A stretch of DNA of 35,266 nucleotides, taken from CAIYWZ01 sp964497925. GTDB lineage: Bacteria > Pseudomonadota > Alphaproteobacteria > CAIYWZ01. The stretch is from the NCBI GenBank assembly GCA_964497925.1, contig CAZCFE010000014.1:1-35266 (forward strand), read 5' to 3'. Below are positions 7,655 to 16,759 of this stretch, piece by piece; position 1 is the stretch's first letter; the number at the start of each line of letters is the position of its first letter. The notes under the pieces are model-generated. The model saw only the letters and a program-made list of their open reading frames with translations. It had not been told where the DNA came from and made no database searches. The position numbers and the translations under genes are program-made.

Positions 7655-10600
7655 ATGAATGAATTAATGGAATACTCTCGCATGACTGATAAAATATCAC
7701 AACTCTCCAAAATGATTTCTCCCCATTATCCCATTTTAATCATTGGTTTAATTTTTATTGCCGTCATTGTTCTTTTAATTCTCTTGTACTGGATATTTAA
7801 GGCTATTCGTCGCAATCTCAAACGTATTAAATGGCCAAAAAAAGGCCCATTAGACACCTCTTACGAGCAAGAAGACTATTTAACCCCTTATGAACGTTTA
7901 CAAAAATCAAAACTGTATAGATTGAAAAAATTCTTTGGATTCATCACAGAGAAGCCTACAGATGAACTGGCCAGATCATTTGAGCAAATGAAAATCATTA
8001 TAGAGGATATGGTTGGCGGCATAAATCCTTTATATAAAATGCCTTTATATTTAGCTATCGGATCCCAGGAAAGTTCCAAATCAACCATTTTGGACCAAAG
8101 CGGACTTGGTAGCCCATTCGAACTTGATATGATGAATGAACGAAATCAAGAAATGAGCAAATATTGGTGGTTTTTTGATCAAGCCCTTGTTTTAAAGGCC
8201 CCAGGAACATCTATCTTATCAAAGGATTCTCTTCAGAGTGACATTGCTCTTTGGCGACATCTATTATCGCTTCTGGAACGCTACCGCCCTAATCGTCCAT
8301 TAGATGGGATTATCCTAACCATTCCTTGTGATGAGCTTATTGGAAAAAATAAACTCGACTTAGGGATGATTCAAGAAAGAGCACGAGTTATATATACAAA
8401 GCTTCTTCAATTACAAAGTTCTTTTGGAATTTGTGCTCCCGTATATGTCGTTATAACAAAAACTGATTCTATTTTTGGATTTGAAAGCTTTTGTCGTGAA
8501 ATTCCAAATTCTTCTTTGCAAGAAATTTTTGGATGGTCATCACCTTACGGAACAAACCAAACATACAGTTCCAGTTGGATTGAAGAGGCATTTCATCAAA
8601 TGGATGCAAGACTTCAAAAAATTATCTTAGAAGTTTATACTGAAAATGCAAATATTCCAGAGGCAGATGGTCTATACGTTTTTTCAACCTCTTTTAGAGA
8701 AATTAAAGATACTCTCAATATCTATTTAAGCGAAATATTTAAAACTTCTAGTTTGCATGACCCTATGATTTTTAGAGGCGTTTACTTTACTGGAGATGCT
8801 ACTATTCCAGAATATGAAGGTATAAATATTTCGGACCAAATCGTACAAAATATCACGCGTCCACATGGATTACTTCAATCATCAAAAGTACGATTATATT
8901 TTCTCAAAGAACTGTTTAGCAATAAAATATTTCTTGAATCTTCTCTTGCACGGGGAACTCATAAATCGATCAAACATAATCGAACCACTCTCAATGCTGC
9001 AAAAATTGCTTTAATCTTGACTATTCTTGCAGGAACCGTGGAAACATTGTCCCTTCATTATAGCATGAATTCTAAAAAAGGAGCTCTTTTGAACGCCTTG
9101 CGCCAAATTCAAGAAACCACACAAAGTTCAACAAATATATCTGATAAAATGCAAAGTGGTTTTGATGAAGAAAAATTCAAGTCCCAAGGAAAAATGCTCA
9201 TTGATTTCATAAACACCTATGAAAATACAAGATTTTCATCCCCCCTAGTTCCTTCAACTTGGTTTTCAACGGCCAGCAATAAAATTGAAACCGTCCTTGC
9301 AATTGCCTTTGATGAACTCGTCCTTAAATCTTTATCTTTTGATTTAAAACTTAAGGCTGAAAAAATAATCCAAGGCCTTTCTCTTGATGCAGTTCCTGGC
9401 ATTTTCAACTCACCAGGGCTCTCAAAATCACGTCAATTCGTTATTTTGGACACTTTTATAAAAGATATTGAAAAATTTGAATCAATCATCAATAAATATA
9501 ATGAATTCACACAAACTAAAGATAGACGTCATTTAGAGCCTGTTGTTAATTACTTATTCGGAAGCATTATTCCAAAATCTTTCTTTGAGCATATCTCAGG
9601 ACAAATCAGCGAAACATTGAAATGGGGAGAGTATTACCCCATGGATGTGGAAGTTTTTCAAGCAATCGTCAGAACCCGCTTTGAAGAGCTTTTGGCTCCA
9701 TATTTAAATTCTATCTTTGGAACAGAAAACTATGCAGTCTTAAAATATATGGATCTATCAAAAAGCTTAGAAGCTTTAGGAGATAGACAAACAGCGGCAA
9801 AAACATCTATTGAAGAAATTCAAAAACTCGAAGTCAAAGCTCAAGAAGTCATTGAAGCAATTGAGCACAAAGAGTTTGACTGGCTCAATAAGTCAAAGCT
9901 TGAACTTGATGAAACTTTAAATAAAATGATCACAAAAATCAACAATTCAAGACTTTTAGGAAGAGATCAAGCAGAAGAGTTAAAAAAAAGAGCAGCTCTT
10001 GCCTTTATTAAATTTAAAACTGACCTTCCTGATCTTGGCCTCGATTTAACAGGGTCCATCTTTGCTCTTGAAAAAGGATCCTCTATCGCCGCCCCTTCAT
10101 CCTCATTCCAAAAACTCTATAAAAGCTTATCCGAGCTAAGCAAAGAAGCATTTATCTTAAAAACAGAAGGTAAGAAGACTATCACACCTCCACCCCCTGG
10201 TAAAATTATCATGTGGGATTTAAAAACACTGCAGCATGCATCAAATCTAATTACCAGCTATGATCAGTTCATCCAAAATAAACTTGGAAATTATCCAGCT
10301 CAACTTCAAAACGTTGTGCAATTCATTGGACTTAGAGCGCTTCAAATCAACGTCATGAATTTAGTTATCAAATCAATGATCATGGACATCCCCCCCAAAT
10401 CAGCATCAAATGGTACTCCAGAAGAAGCATTAAGGCCGATTATTGAAAATTTAAAAAACGCACTACCCCATCTAACTCGTATTCTCCCCACATTGAATTC
10501 AGAGTCCGTTGGCGAAAATTTTATGGCGCTTCAATCAATATTAGTCAATCAATATTATGGAAATCTGGGAGCTTTAGAAGGAGTTTTGCAAAGCGATGGG

Positions 10601-11971
10601 CTATACAAAGTTAAAAATGGAAATTTTGATTGGTGGACAGGAACTGACTTATTGAACGCAAAAGCATTTAATGCCTCAGATGTTGAAGATTTAAAAAATT
10701 ATCTACATGTTCAAGCAAACCGAATCCTATTCTTAACAAAAGAATTCGCAATTCCATTATTAACTGTTTTTCAAATACCAGGACTTCAAATTAATCAATT
10801 AAACATGCCGCTTGTGTCAAAATGGACACGAATCTTGGATCAGGCTTCAGGTTATGAAAAGAAAAAACCAGATAGCAGTATGCTTGTTCTTGAAAATTAC
10901 ATCATTAATGATTTAGCTCCCATCACAGGGGGAAATTGCATAGAAAAACTAGGTACAGTTCCTGAAGGAAATACTTTATCGGGTGATTTTTTTGTAGCAG
11001 TCAAGCAAACAATTTCAAGACAGATTTTTAATCGTTGTAAAGTCATCAATATTCAAAACGCCATCAAATCTTATGAGAAAATCACAACAATGTTCAATCT
11101 AAAGCTTGCTGGAAAATTCCCTTTTTCTGAAACAATAACAAACGATGAAGCCAAAGAAAAAGATATTCAAGACTTATACACTTTATTTAATAACGCAGGA
11201 GGAAATGCAGATAAAATCATTTCATCTCTTCCTGAAAATGAGCCAAACTTGCAACTTGCAAGACGCTTCTTAAAAACACTCGAGGAATTAAAAATTATTT
11301 TTGAAGGCTTTATTGGAGAAAAACCAGTTCTGAAAAAACCATCTTACACACTTAACATACAGTTCAGAGCAAATAAATCACAAGAAATCGGTGGAAACAG
11401 TATTGTTGATTGGTTTTTTAGCGTTGGAAAACAAACCGTTGCATCCAGAGGAAAAGAAGGAAAAATTTCATGGGCATATGGAGATCCAATCATGGTTTCT
11501 TTTAAATGGGCAAGTGGCGGAACACTGAAACCTGCTTTTGATCCAGCACAACCTGGTATGGCTGTAGAAGACAAAATGGCAGCGTTCTCAATCACCTCTA
11601 AATGGTCTTTATTTAAATTAATTCGCCTATTCTCAGCAACTCCTGGTGAAATAGCAAACAACACCGAAAATATAACCAACATGCTAAGATTTACAATTCC
11701 TACACTTAATGTTCCTTCTGGAAATCCAGTGTTGTCAGATCGCAAAGATCTTGTACAAGGAACCCCTGGAGAAACAGCAAGAGTATACGTACATGTCGAA
11801 ATTGAAACATCTAAAAAAGCAGGAGGCAATATTATCACTCTCCCCACATTCCCTTCTGGGGCTCCTGTTTTGTCAGAAGAAACCAGAGCATTCGCAAACC
11901 CTCCCAAACTATCAATCCCTGGACAATTTCCAGAGGCTATAGAAAACCCTTTGGAGCAACCTAATGGATGA
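7655..11971 (+). CDS. tssM: T6SS membrane-complex protein TssM (IcmF family), long form with degenerate NTPase motifs
   Basis: Largest component of the T6SS envelope complex: inner-membrane protein with a long periplasmic arm. 1438 residues, above the common 1100-1300. A hydrophobic segment at about 26-50 is followed by a cytoplasmic GTPase-like domain and a second clear span at about 447-466; a separate second N-terminal span, usual in TssM, is not evident. The Walker A loop reads GSQESSKST (136-144), lacking the Gly before Lys. The DTAG motif is replaced by KAPG (181-184), although TKTD (268-271) and RGVYFTG (374-380) remain. The C-terminal domain (about 1230-1340) has the usual beta-rich sequence with WFF and SKWSLFKLIRLFS. 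It starts 6 bases after tssL and overlaps tssA by 8 bases. NTP hydrolysis by this copy is doubtful. Confidence 0.94.
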   Translation: MNELMEYSRMTDKISQLSKMISPHYPILIIGLIFIAVIVLLILLYWIFKAIRRNLKRIKWPKKGPLDTSYEQEDYLTPYERLQKSKLYRLKKFFGFITEKPTDELARSFEQMKIIIEDMVGGINPLYKMPLYLAIGSQESSKSTILDQSGLGSPFELDMMNERNQEMSKYWWFFDQALVLKAPGTSILSKDSLQSDIALWRHLLSLLERYRPNRPLDGIILTIPCDELIGKNKLDLGMIQERARVIYTKLLQLQSSFGICAPVYVVITKTDSIFGFESFCREIPNSSLQEIFGWSSPYGTNQTYSSSWIEEAFHQMDARLQKIILEVYTENANIPEADGLYVFSTSFREIKDTLNIYLSEIFKTSSLHDPMIFRGVYFTGDATIPEYEGINISDQIVQNITRPHGLLQSSKVRLYFLKELFSNKIFLESSLARGTHKSIKHNRTTLNAAKIALILTILAGTVETLSLHYSMNSKKGALLNALRQIQETTQSSTNISDKMQSGFDEEKFKSQGKMLIDFINTYENTRFSSPLVPSTWFSTASNKIETVLAIAFDELVLKSLSFDLKLKAEKIIQGLSLDAVPGIFNSPGLSKSRQFVILDTFIKDIEKFESIINKYNEFTQTKDRRHLEPVVNYLFGSIIPKSFFEHISGQISETLKWGEYYPMDVEVFQAIVRTRFEELLAPYLNSIFGTENYAVLKYMDLSKSLEALGDRQTAAKTSIEEIQKLEVKAQEVIEAIEHKEFDWLNKSKLELDETLNKMITKINNSRLLGRDQAEELKKRAALAFIKFKTDLPDLGLDLTGSIFALEKGSSIAAPSSSFQKLYKSLSELSKEAFILKTEGKKTITPPPPGKIIMWDLKTLQHASNLITSYDQFIQNKLGNYPAQLQNVVQFIGLRALQINVMNLVIKSMIMDIPPKSASNGTPEEALRPIIENLKNALPHLTRILPTLNSESVGENFMALQSILVNQYYGNLGALEGVLQSDGLYKVKNGNFDWWTGTDLLNAKAFNASDVEDLKNYLHVQANRILFLTKEFAIPLLTVFQIPGLQINQLNMPLVSKWTRILDQASGYEKKKPDSSMLVLENYIINDLAPITGGNCIEKLGTVPEGNTLSGDFFVAVKQTISRQIFNRCKVINIQNAIKSYEKITTMFNLKLAGKFPFSETITNDEAKEKDIQDLYTLFNNAGGNADKIISSLPENEPNLQLARRFLKTLEELKIIFEGFIGEKPVLKKPSYTLNIQFRANKSQEIGGNSIVDWFFSVGKQTVASRGKEGKISWAYGDPIMVSFKWASGGTLKPAFDPAQPGMAVEDKMAAFSITSKWSLFKLIRLFSATPGEIANNTENITNMLRFTIPTLNVPSGNPVLSDRKDLVQGTPGETARVYVHVEIETSKKAGGNIITLPTFPSGAPVLSEETRAFANPPKLSIPGQFPEAIENPLEQPNG

Positions 11972-13109
11972 TTTAGAAAAATTCTTAAAAGATATTCCAG
12001 GGGAAAGTGCACCAGTTGGTGTTTTTTATAAATATCTACCAGAATACGATGATATAAGGTCCATCCGAAAACAAGATGAAGAGTTTTTTCCATCAAGCTT
12101 AAAAGAAGGAAGTAACTACAATCGAGAATGGAGAAAGCTATGCGCAATCTGCGAAGATCTCCTTGAAAACAAAACCAAAGATTTTCAAATCGCTATTTGG
12201 TTGCTAGAAGGATGGTATTACTGCCATGGCATTGAAGGAATCATAAGGGGGATAAAACTTCTGCTTTTAATGATAGATAAATATTGGGTCTACGCTTATC
12301 CTCCCCTGGAGGATGATCTTGAGTATAGACTTGCTCCATTTTCTTGGTTGAATGAAAAATTTTGCGAGAAATTTGTTTTCATAAAAATCACCACACCACA
12401 AATTATGGATGAAACAGCTCATTCATATGCTGATTGGCTTGATATGAAACGGCTTGAAATGCTTCTTCAGAAAAGTAAAAACCCCGGTTCAGCTAAAGAA
12501 AAAGCTATACAAGAAGGACGGGTTATTCCGGAACATTTTATAAAATCTTTTGAAAGAACGCCTTTAGAGACACTCAAAAAAACTTTTCAAAATCTAGAAA
12601 TCCTGGAAAATGACCTAGACCTTCTCAATCACAAGCTAGATGAAATTACAAATCAACAAGGCGTAAGCTTTGTCCGTCTAAAGACAATGACACAAGAAAT
12701 AAAGTTCCTTATTGGAAATAATATTCCACCCGAGCCTGAGATTATACCAGAGCCAGAACCCCTGCTAGAACCTGAAGTTACGCCTCAAGCTGAAGCAGAA
12801 ATTATTGTTGCAAAAGAGGAATCTGATCCTCTCCCCTCCTCACAATTTGATGAACAACCCCAAAAAAATGAATATTCAAGAGAGATCGCCTATCAAGAAC
12901 TTGAGAAAATTGCTACCTACCTTGAATCAATTGAACCTCACAGCCCTGCACCTTATTTAATCAGACGCTCGATACAGTGGGGGAATATGAATTTAGCAGA
13001 ACTTTATGAGGACCTTCTTATCAACGAAGGAAATTTGGCACAAGTTATGAGGCTTCTGGGGCTAGGCACAAAAGAAATTCCTATTGCCAATCCTGGTAAA
13101 AAAAGGTAA
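11964..13109 (+). CDS. tssA: T6SS protein TssA (ImpA N-terminal domain)
   Basis: TssA proteins cap or prime sheath and tube assembly, or act at the baseplate, depending on subtype. The 381-residue protein begins with the ImpA_N region (about 10-125), including the recognisable IAIWLLEGWYYCHGIEGIIRGIKLL segment and the YPPLEDD motif. A Glu/Pro-rich linker (about 252-300) leads to a C-terminal helical domain with YLESIEPHSPAPYLIRRSIQW, typical of TssA C-terminal regions. Its ATG overlaps the end of tssM by 8 bases, so it is translationally coupled. It is the last T6SS gene of the plus-strand operon. The C-terminus is short, so long-type features (VasL/VasJ-like membrane spans) are absent. Confidence 0.9.
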   Translation: MDDLEKFLKDIPGESAPVGVFYKYLPEYDDIRSIRKQDEEFFPSSLKEGSNYNREWRKLCAICEDLLENKTKDFQIAIWLLEGWYYCHGIEGIIRGIKLLLLMIDKYWVYAYPPLEDDLEYRLAPFSWLNEKFCEKFVFIKITTPQIMDETAHSYADWLDMKRLEMLLQKSKNPGSAKEKAIQEGRVIPEHFIKSFERTPLETLKKTFQNLEILENDLDLLNHKLDEITNQQGVSFVRLKTMTQEIKFLIGNNIPPEPEIIPEPEPLLEPEVTPQAEAEIIVAKEESDPLPSSQFDEQPQKNEYSREIAYQELEKIATYLESIEPHSPAPYLIRRSIQWGNMNLAELYEDLLINEGNLAQVMRLLGLGTKEIPIANPGKKR

Positions 13110-13147
13110 AAGTCATCCTACTAATTTATAAATAAAGGACAAGTGAA

Positions 13148-14269
13148 ATGAAAATAGGAACACCTAAAGAAATTAAAATTCATGAATATCGTGTTGGACT
13201 CACACCTTCAAGTGTAAAAGAACTTCACCTTGCTGGACACGAAATCATGATCCAAAAAGATGCAGGCACTCAAATTGGTTATACAAATAAAATGTACGAA
13301 GATGCCGGGGCAATAATTGCTCAATCCGCACAAGAAGTTTTCAACTGGGCTGATATGATTGTAAAAGTCAAAGAGCCATTAGAATCTGAATATACTCTTT
13401 TGCGTGAAAACCAAATTTTATTCACCTATTTACATCTTGCGCCAGATCCAATCCAAGCACAGGGTTTATTAAAATCTAAATGTATTGCCATTGCATATGA
13501 AACAGTTACAGATAACAACAATGGATTGCCCCTTTTAGCCCCAATGAGTGAGGTTGCTGGGCGCATGTCTGTTCAAATTGGGGCAAGATTTCTTGAAAAA
13601 GAGCAAGGTGGATCAGGTATTCTTTTAAGCGGAGTTCCTGGCGTCTCTCCAGGTCACGTTGTCATTCTAGGCGGAGGCGTTGTTGGAACAAGTGCGGCCC
13701 GTATGGCTGTTGGAATGGGTGCGAAAGTCACAGTTATTGACCGTTCTTTAAAAAGACTAAGAGAGCTAGATGATTTGTTTCAATCACGTATCTCAACCTT
13801 GTTTTCAACGTTTTCAAATATCGAAAAAAGTATAGCATATGCAGATCTTGTCATCGGAGGCGTTCTTATCCCAGGAGGCTCCGCTCCAAAACTCATTACA
13901 AAAGACATGCTCAAAAATATGCAACCTGGATCTGTTTTGGTGGATGTTGCAATCGATCAAGGTGGATGCTTTGAAACAAGCAAACCTACAAGCCATCAAG
14001 ACCCGGTTTATATGGTGGATAATATTATTCATTACTGTGTCACAAACATGCCAGGGGCCGTTGCAAAAACATCTGCTCAAGCCTTAAACAATGCAACCCT
14101 CCCCTATGCATTGAAAATTGCGAACAAAGGCTATAAGGAAGCCCTTCTGGATGATCCACATCTTATGAATGGCTTAAATGTCATGAATGGATTTTTAACA
14201 CATGCTATGGTTGCAAAAGACTTAGGCATGGAGTCTTTATATAAAGACCCTCAAATACTTTTAAAATAA
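13148..14269 (+). CDS. ald: Alanine dehydrogenase
   Basis: NAD-dependent oxidative deamination of L-alanine to pyruvate and ammonia, reversible, cytoplasmic. The 373-residue length is exactly the family norm. The catalytic and substrate residues fall at canonical positions: Arg15, Lys75, His96 and Asp270. The Rossmann motif is LGGGVVGTSAA (174-184), and the end of the active site is IDQGGCFET. AAAGGA precedes the ATG. It begins 38 bases after tssA with no terminator visible between them, so read-through from the T6SS operon is possible. trmL follows after 2 bases. Together with the NAD-glutamate dehydrogenase at the other end of the window it points to use of amino acids as carbon and energy sources (inference). 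Confidence 0.96.
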   Translation: MKIGTPKEIKIHEYRVGLTPSSVKELHLAGHEIMIQKDAGTQIGYTNKMYEDAGAIIAQSAQEVFNWADMIVKVKEPLESEYTLLRENQILFTYLHLAPDPIQAQGLLKSKCIAIAYETVTDNNNGLPLLAPMSEVAGRMSVQIGARFLEKEQGGSGILLSGVPGVSPGHVVILGGGVVGTSAARMAVGMGAKVTVIDRSLKRLRELDDLFQSRISTLFSTFSNIEKSIAYADLVIGGVLIPGGSAPKLITKDMLKNMQPGSVLVDVAIDQGGCFETSKPTSHQDPVYMVDNIIHYCVTNMPGAVAKTSAQALNNATLPYALKIANKGYKEALLDDPHLMNGLNVMNGFLTHAMVAKDLGMESLYKDPQILLK

Positions 14270-14271
14270 GC

Positions 14272-14715
14272 ATGCGTATCATTCTTTTTGAGCCAGAAAT
14301 ACCGCAAAACACCGGGGCAATCATAAGATCTGCCTCTTGTTTTGGGTTTAGCATCCATATGATTGAGCCCTTTGGTTTTATTTTTTCTGACCGAAAAATG
14401 AAAAGAAGCTCTATGGATTATGTCAGTGACGTTGAAATTAAAACTTATTCATCTTGGGGAAACTTTCTAGAGAAAAAAGATGATGGACGATTACTACTTT
14501 TAACCCCGCACACACAACAATTACATGATGAATTCCACTATGAAAAAACAGATTATTTACTTATGGGAAAAGAAAGCTCAGGTGTGCCTGAGAATATAGC
14601 CCAATCATGCAATGAAAAACTTCGAATTTCCATGTTAGAGGGCAAAAGATCCCTCAACCTTGCGATATCATCTGGAATCGTCATGTCAACTATGATGCGT
14701 TATATCCATCGCTAA
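14272..14715 (+). CDS. trmL: tRNA (cytidine(34)-2'-O)-methyltransferase TrmL
   Basis: SPOUT-class methyltransferase that 2'-O-methylates the wobble nucleotide of certain leucine tRNAs using S-adenosylmethionine. The 147-residue product is the compact SpoU-type length. It shows motif 1 with the Arg-containing EIPQNTGAIIRSA (residues 8-20), motif 2 LLMGKESSGVP and motif 3 RSLNLAISSGIV near the C-terminus, which form the knotted cofactor site. It starts 2 bases after the ald stop, so the two genes are surely co-transcribed. Members of this family without RNA-specific extensions act as dimers. No sign of damage. Confidence 0.93.
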   Translation: MRIILFEPEIPQNTGAIIRSASCFGFSIHMIEPFGFIFSDRKMKRSSMDYVSDVEIKTYSSWGNFLEKKDDGRLLLLTPHTQQLHDEFHYEKTDYLLMGKESSGVPENIAQSCNEKLRISMLEGKRSLNLAISSGIVMSTMMRYIHR

Positions 14716-14944
14716 CGACACCTCAATATACGGCGGTATAGAACTTGAAAATCGAACTTTTCAGAATATTTAGAAGTAAACTAAAAAGCCCTTCTCAAAT
14801 ACACCGCCTACATACCATATTTTTATTGCAAATTCTCACCTCTTTCGAGTACATTTGTCTCCATACTCTCAAGAGCATCTCTTAAATCTCATTGTGATGC
14901 AATATGCCTTGAACAGCTAACAAAGGTTTTTGAAAAAATAGATT
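14716..14944. other. Intergenic scar-like stretch with imperfect inverted repeat and a possible antisense coding remnant
   Basis: No intact gene. GGCGGTATA at about 14735 and its imperfect inverse TACACCGCC ending near 14812 enclose about 80 bases. On the minus strand a short frame ending in TAA at 14823-14825 reads DLRDALESMETNVLERGENLQ-like sequence broken by one TGA, with stop codons at both ends. This could be the decayed tail of a lost gene or insertion element, or chance. The ribosome-binding region of the next gene lies at its right edge. Confidence 0.25.
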
Positions 14945-15877
14945 ATGTCGGTCATTGATACGCAAAAATATCAAGCTCTCTTAAAATTAAACGATGAGGC
15001 TGAATTTATAAAAATAGATCATGACGATGCAATCGTTGCCACCGTATATAAAATCATTCAACGCAATGCTCCAACTTTAATTTTAAAAATATGTGAATCA
15101 TCTTTTGATTATGCAAACGAAGTTTATTTCCTTAATTATTTTTCCAAAAAACTCTCCGTTCCTGAAGTTATCAACGTTTTGCCACCATGCAAAGGGATTC
15201 TTGGCGCGGTTCTTATGACATGTTTACCAGGATATTTGTTAACGCCTACTACAATAACAAAAGAAATAGCTTTTAAAATAGGGGTGTCTTTAGCAGTTAT
15301 TCATGAAAATAAAACCAATGGATTCGGATATTTGAACAGAAATTCAGAATTAAACTCAAGCCCTATTTTACATTTTAAAGAAAAATTTGAAGAAGGAATT
15401 GAGGAGTGTAAAAATCACCTTCCAGAAGAAATAATTGTCAAGAGTCTGAATTATTTCAATAACTCTTCACACTTTTTAGAAAAGATTGATGGCCCCTGCA
15501 TTATTCATAGGGATTTTAGACCAGGCAACATTATGATTGATAAAAATACTTTAAGTGGCATTATTGATTGGTCATCAGCTAGATCCAGCTTTTCTGAAGA
15601 TGATTTTTGTTCTATCGAACATGGTGAGTGGGGGAATTTTAATGGCTATAAAAGTGTTTTTCTAGAAGGCTATTCAAGCATCAGAAATCTCCCAAATTAC
15701 TTCGAAGTCATGCCATTATTAAGATTGAACAGGGCTATAGCCCTTATTGGTTTTACTGTAAAAAGACGTACATGGAATAATATTCATGCAAGGCCATATC
15801 AATTTAATAGGCATTATATTGATATGTTCGACTTTAATAGCCCAACACCTGTTAACAAATCATCATATCATCTATGA
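14945..15877 (+). CDS. Phosphotransferase of the aminoglycoside phosphotransferase (APH) fold
   Basis: A 310-residue protein kinase-fold small-molecule kinase. Visible motifs are LILKIC with the putative ATP-binding Lys48 and Glu59 of the next helix, the catalytic loop IIHRDFRPGNIM (His188, Asp190, Asn195) and the metal-binding IIDWS with Asp208. The substrate cannot be told from sequence: the fold includes aminoglycoside, macrolide, choline, homoserine and fructosamine kinases, and resistance is only one possibility. It stands alone between trmL and the convergent hfq, with a scar-like intergenic region before it and a weak ribosome-binding site, so recent acquisition is plausible but unproven. 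It ends near a strong bidirectional terminator. Confidence 0.8.
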   Translation: MSVIDTQKYQALLKLNDEAEFIKIDHDDAIVATVYKIIQRNAPTLILKICESSFDYANEVYFLNYFSKKLSVPEVINVLPPCKGILGAVLMTCLPGYLLTPTTITKEIAFKIGVSLAVIHENKTNGFGYLNRNSELNSSPILHFKEKFEEGIEECKNHLPEEIIVKSLNYFNNSSHFLEKIDGPCIIHRDFRPGNIMIDKNTLSGIIDWSSARSSFSEDDFCSIEHGEWGNFNGYKSVFLEGYSSIRNLPNYFEVMPLLRLNRAIALIGFTVKRRTWNNIHARPYQFNRHYIDMFDFNSPTPVNKSSYHL

Positions 15878-15979
15878 TGCGTCATATTTTAAAATTCTCA
15901 TGATTTGAAAATCATCATCTCAAAGCCAAAAATATATTGAAATATGTTAATAAAGACCTTGCAATAAATTTAAAAACAT

Positions 15980-16007
15980 AAAAGACTGCCTTTAAAAGCA
16001 GCCTTTT
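15980..16007. terminator. Bidirectional terminator between the phosphotransferase gene and hfq
   Basis: AAAAGACTGC and GCAGCCTTTT pair over 10 bp (one G-T on the minus strand) around an 8-base loop, with T-tracts on both strands. It sits between the convergent genes and closes the tssB-tssC-tssE-hfq operon. Confidence 0.8.
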
Positions 16008-16019
16008 ATCATAGATTGA

Positions 16020-16259
16020 CTATTCAAGAATTTCTGAAAATTGGACAGGATCTAAAGGCATAATTGTCGAAATTCCATGCTTATAAACCAACTGAGAGTG
16101 CCCATCTCTTTTAAGCAAAAGCGCAATATTATCAAAAAAAGTAATCACACCTTGAAGCTTAACCCCATTAATTAAAAATAACACCACCTGCTCTTTATCT
16201 TTTTGCAACCTTTGCAAAACAATATCTTGCAGGTTATTTTCCTCTTTTATATTCTTCAT
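16020..16259 (-). CDS. hfq: RNA chaperone Hfq
   Basis: Hexameric Sm-like RNA chaperone that binds small RNAs and mRNAs. The 79-residue protein is short, with almost no C-terminal tail. It keeps the NLQDIVLQRL start (proximal-face Gln and Asp), the Sm1 segment FLINGVKLQGVITFFDN and the Sm2 signature YKHGISTIMP. The Phe that usually follows FDQ (Phe42 of E. coli) is replaced by Ile in FDNIALLL, and YKHAIST has become YKHGIST. Its context is unusual: it begins 29 bases after the tssE stop and shares the strand and terminator of the tssB-tssC-tssE operon, rather than lying near ntrX, hflX or miaA as in most relatives. Confidence 0.95.
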   Translation of the reverse strand: MKNIKEENNLQDIVLQRLQKDKEQVVLFLINGVKLQGVITFFDNIALLLKRDGHSQLVYKHGISTIMPLDPVQFSEILE

Positions 16260-16288
16260 TTTGATTCCTTCCTTCTTCTTTTTTTTCT

Positions 16289-16735
16289 TTATTCAATATC
16301 CAAATCAAGCGGAAATGAAAATCTTTCAACTCTTTGACCAAGTTTAATAGCGCCTTGGATTTCTAAATACATTTTTTGCAAAATCCGATCATATCTTACA
16401 ATACGAACTTGAGGCTTTAAAAGTCTTGGCTCATAGGCTTGGATCGCATTTATAAAATTTCTTATTATCACACCACTAGACCCCGAAGGACTTAAATGGG
16501 TATAATCTTTTAATCCAAAATCAGATGGTAATAAGTATTTACCCTTTGCCCTAACTTTATTTCCAGAGGTAGATCTTGTATTCAAAATCATCTTCAACTC
16601 ATGGGCTATAGAATCTTTTAATCCTTCTATATCAAGCCTATCTTTGATGGTTCTTTCTTCTTTCTCTTGAAGATTATCATCTACAAGTCGATCAAAAAGA
16701 GGTCGTCTTGCCGTAACAGTAGAAGATGCATACAT
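16289..16735 (-). CDS. tssE: T6SS baseplate protein TssE (gp25-like)
   Basis: TssE is the baseplate component related to phage T4 gp25 that nucleates sheath polymerisation. The 148-residue product shows the family pattern: an N-terminal RRPLFDRL segment, the IAHELKMILNTRS motif (equivalent to the conserved DLExLLNTR of the family), LLPSDFGLKDYTHLS, and a C-terminal IQAYEPRLLKPQVRI stretch followed by the strand MYLEIQGAI. It starts 24 bases after tssC and precedes hfq. Length is normal and there are no frame disruptions. Confidence 0.92.
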   Translation of the reverse strand: MYASSTVTARRPLFDRLVDDNLQEKEERTIKDRLDIEGLKDSIAHELKMILNTRSTSGNKVRAKGKYLLPSDFGLKDYTHLSPSGSSGVIIRNFINAIQAYEPRLLKPQVRIVRYDRILQKMYLEIQGAIKLGQRVERFSFPLDLDIE

Positions 16736-16759
16736 ATAAAATCTCCTTTAAAGCAACTA

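Noticed and set aside
11344..12147. 267-codon open frame antisense to the tssM end and tssA start
   Set aside because: tssM and tssA are well-supported genes on the plus strand; the antisense frame has low-complexity translation without a recognisable domain.
14945..15877. Calling the phosphotransferase an aminoglycoside-resistance gene
   Set aside because: The fold motifs are clear but substrate specificity cannot be read from them; many members are metabolic kinases.
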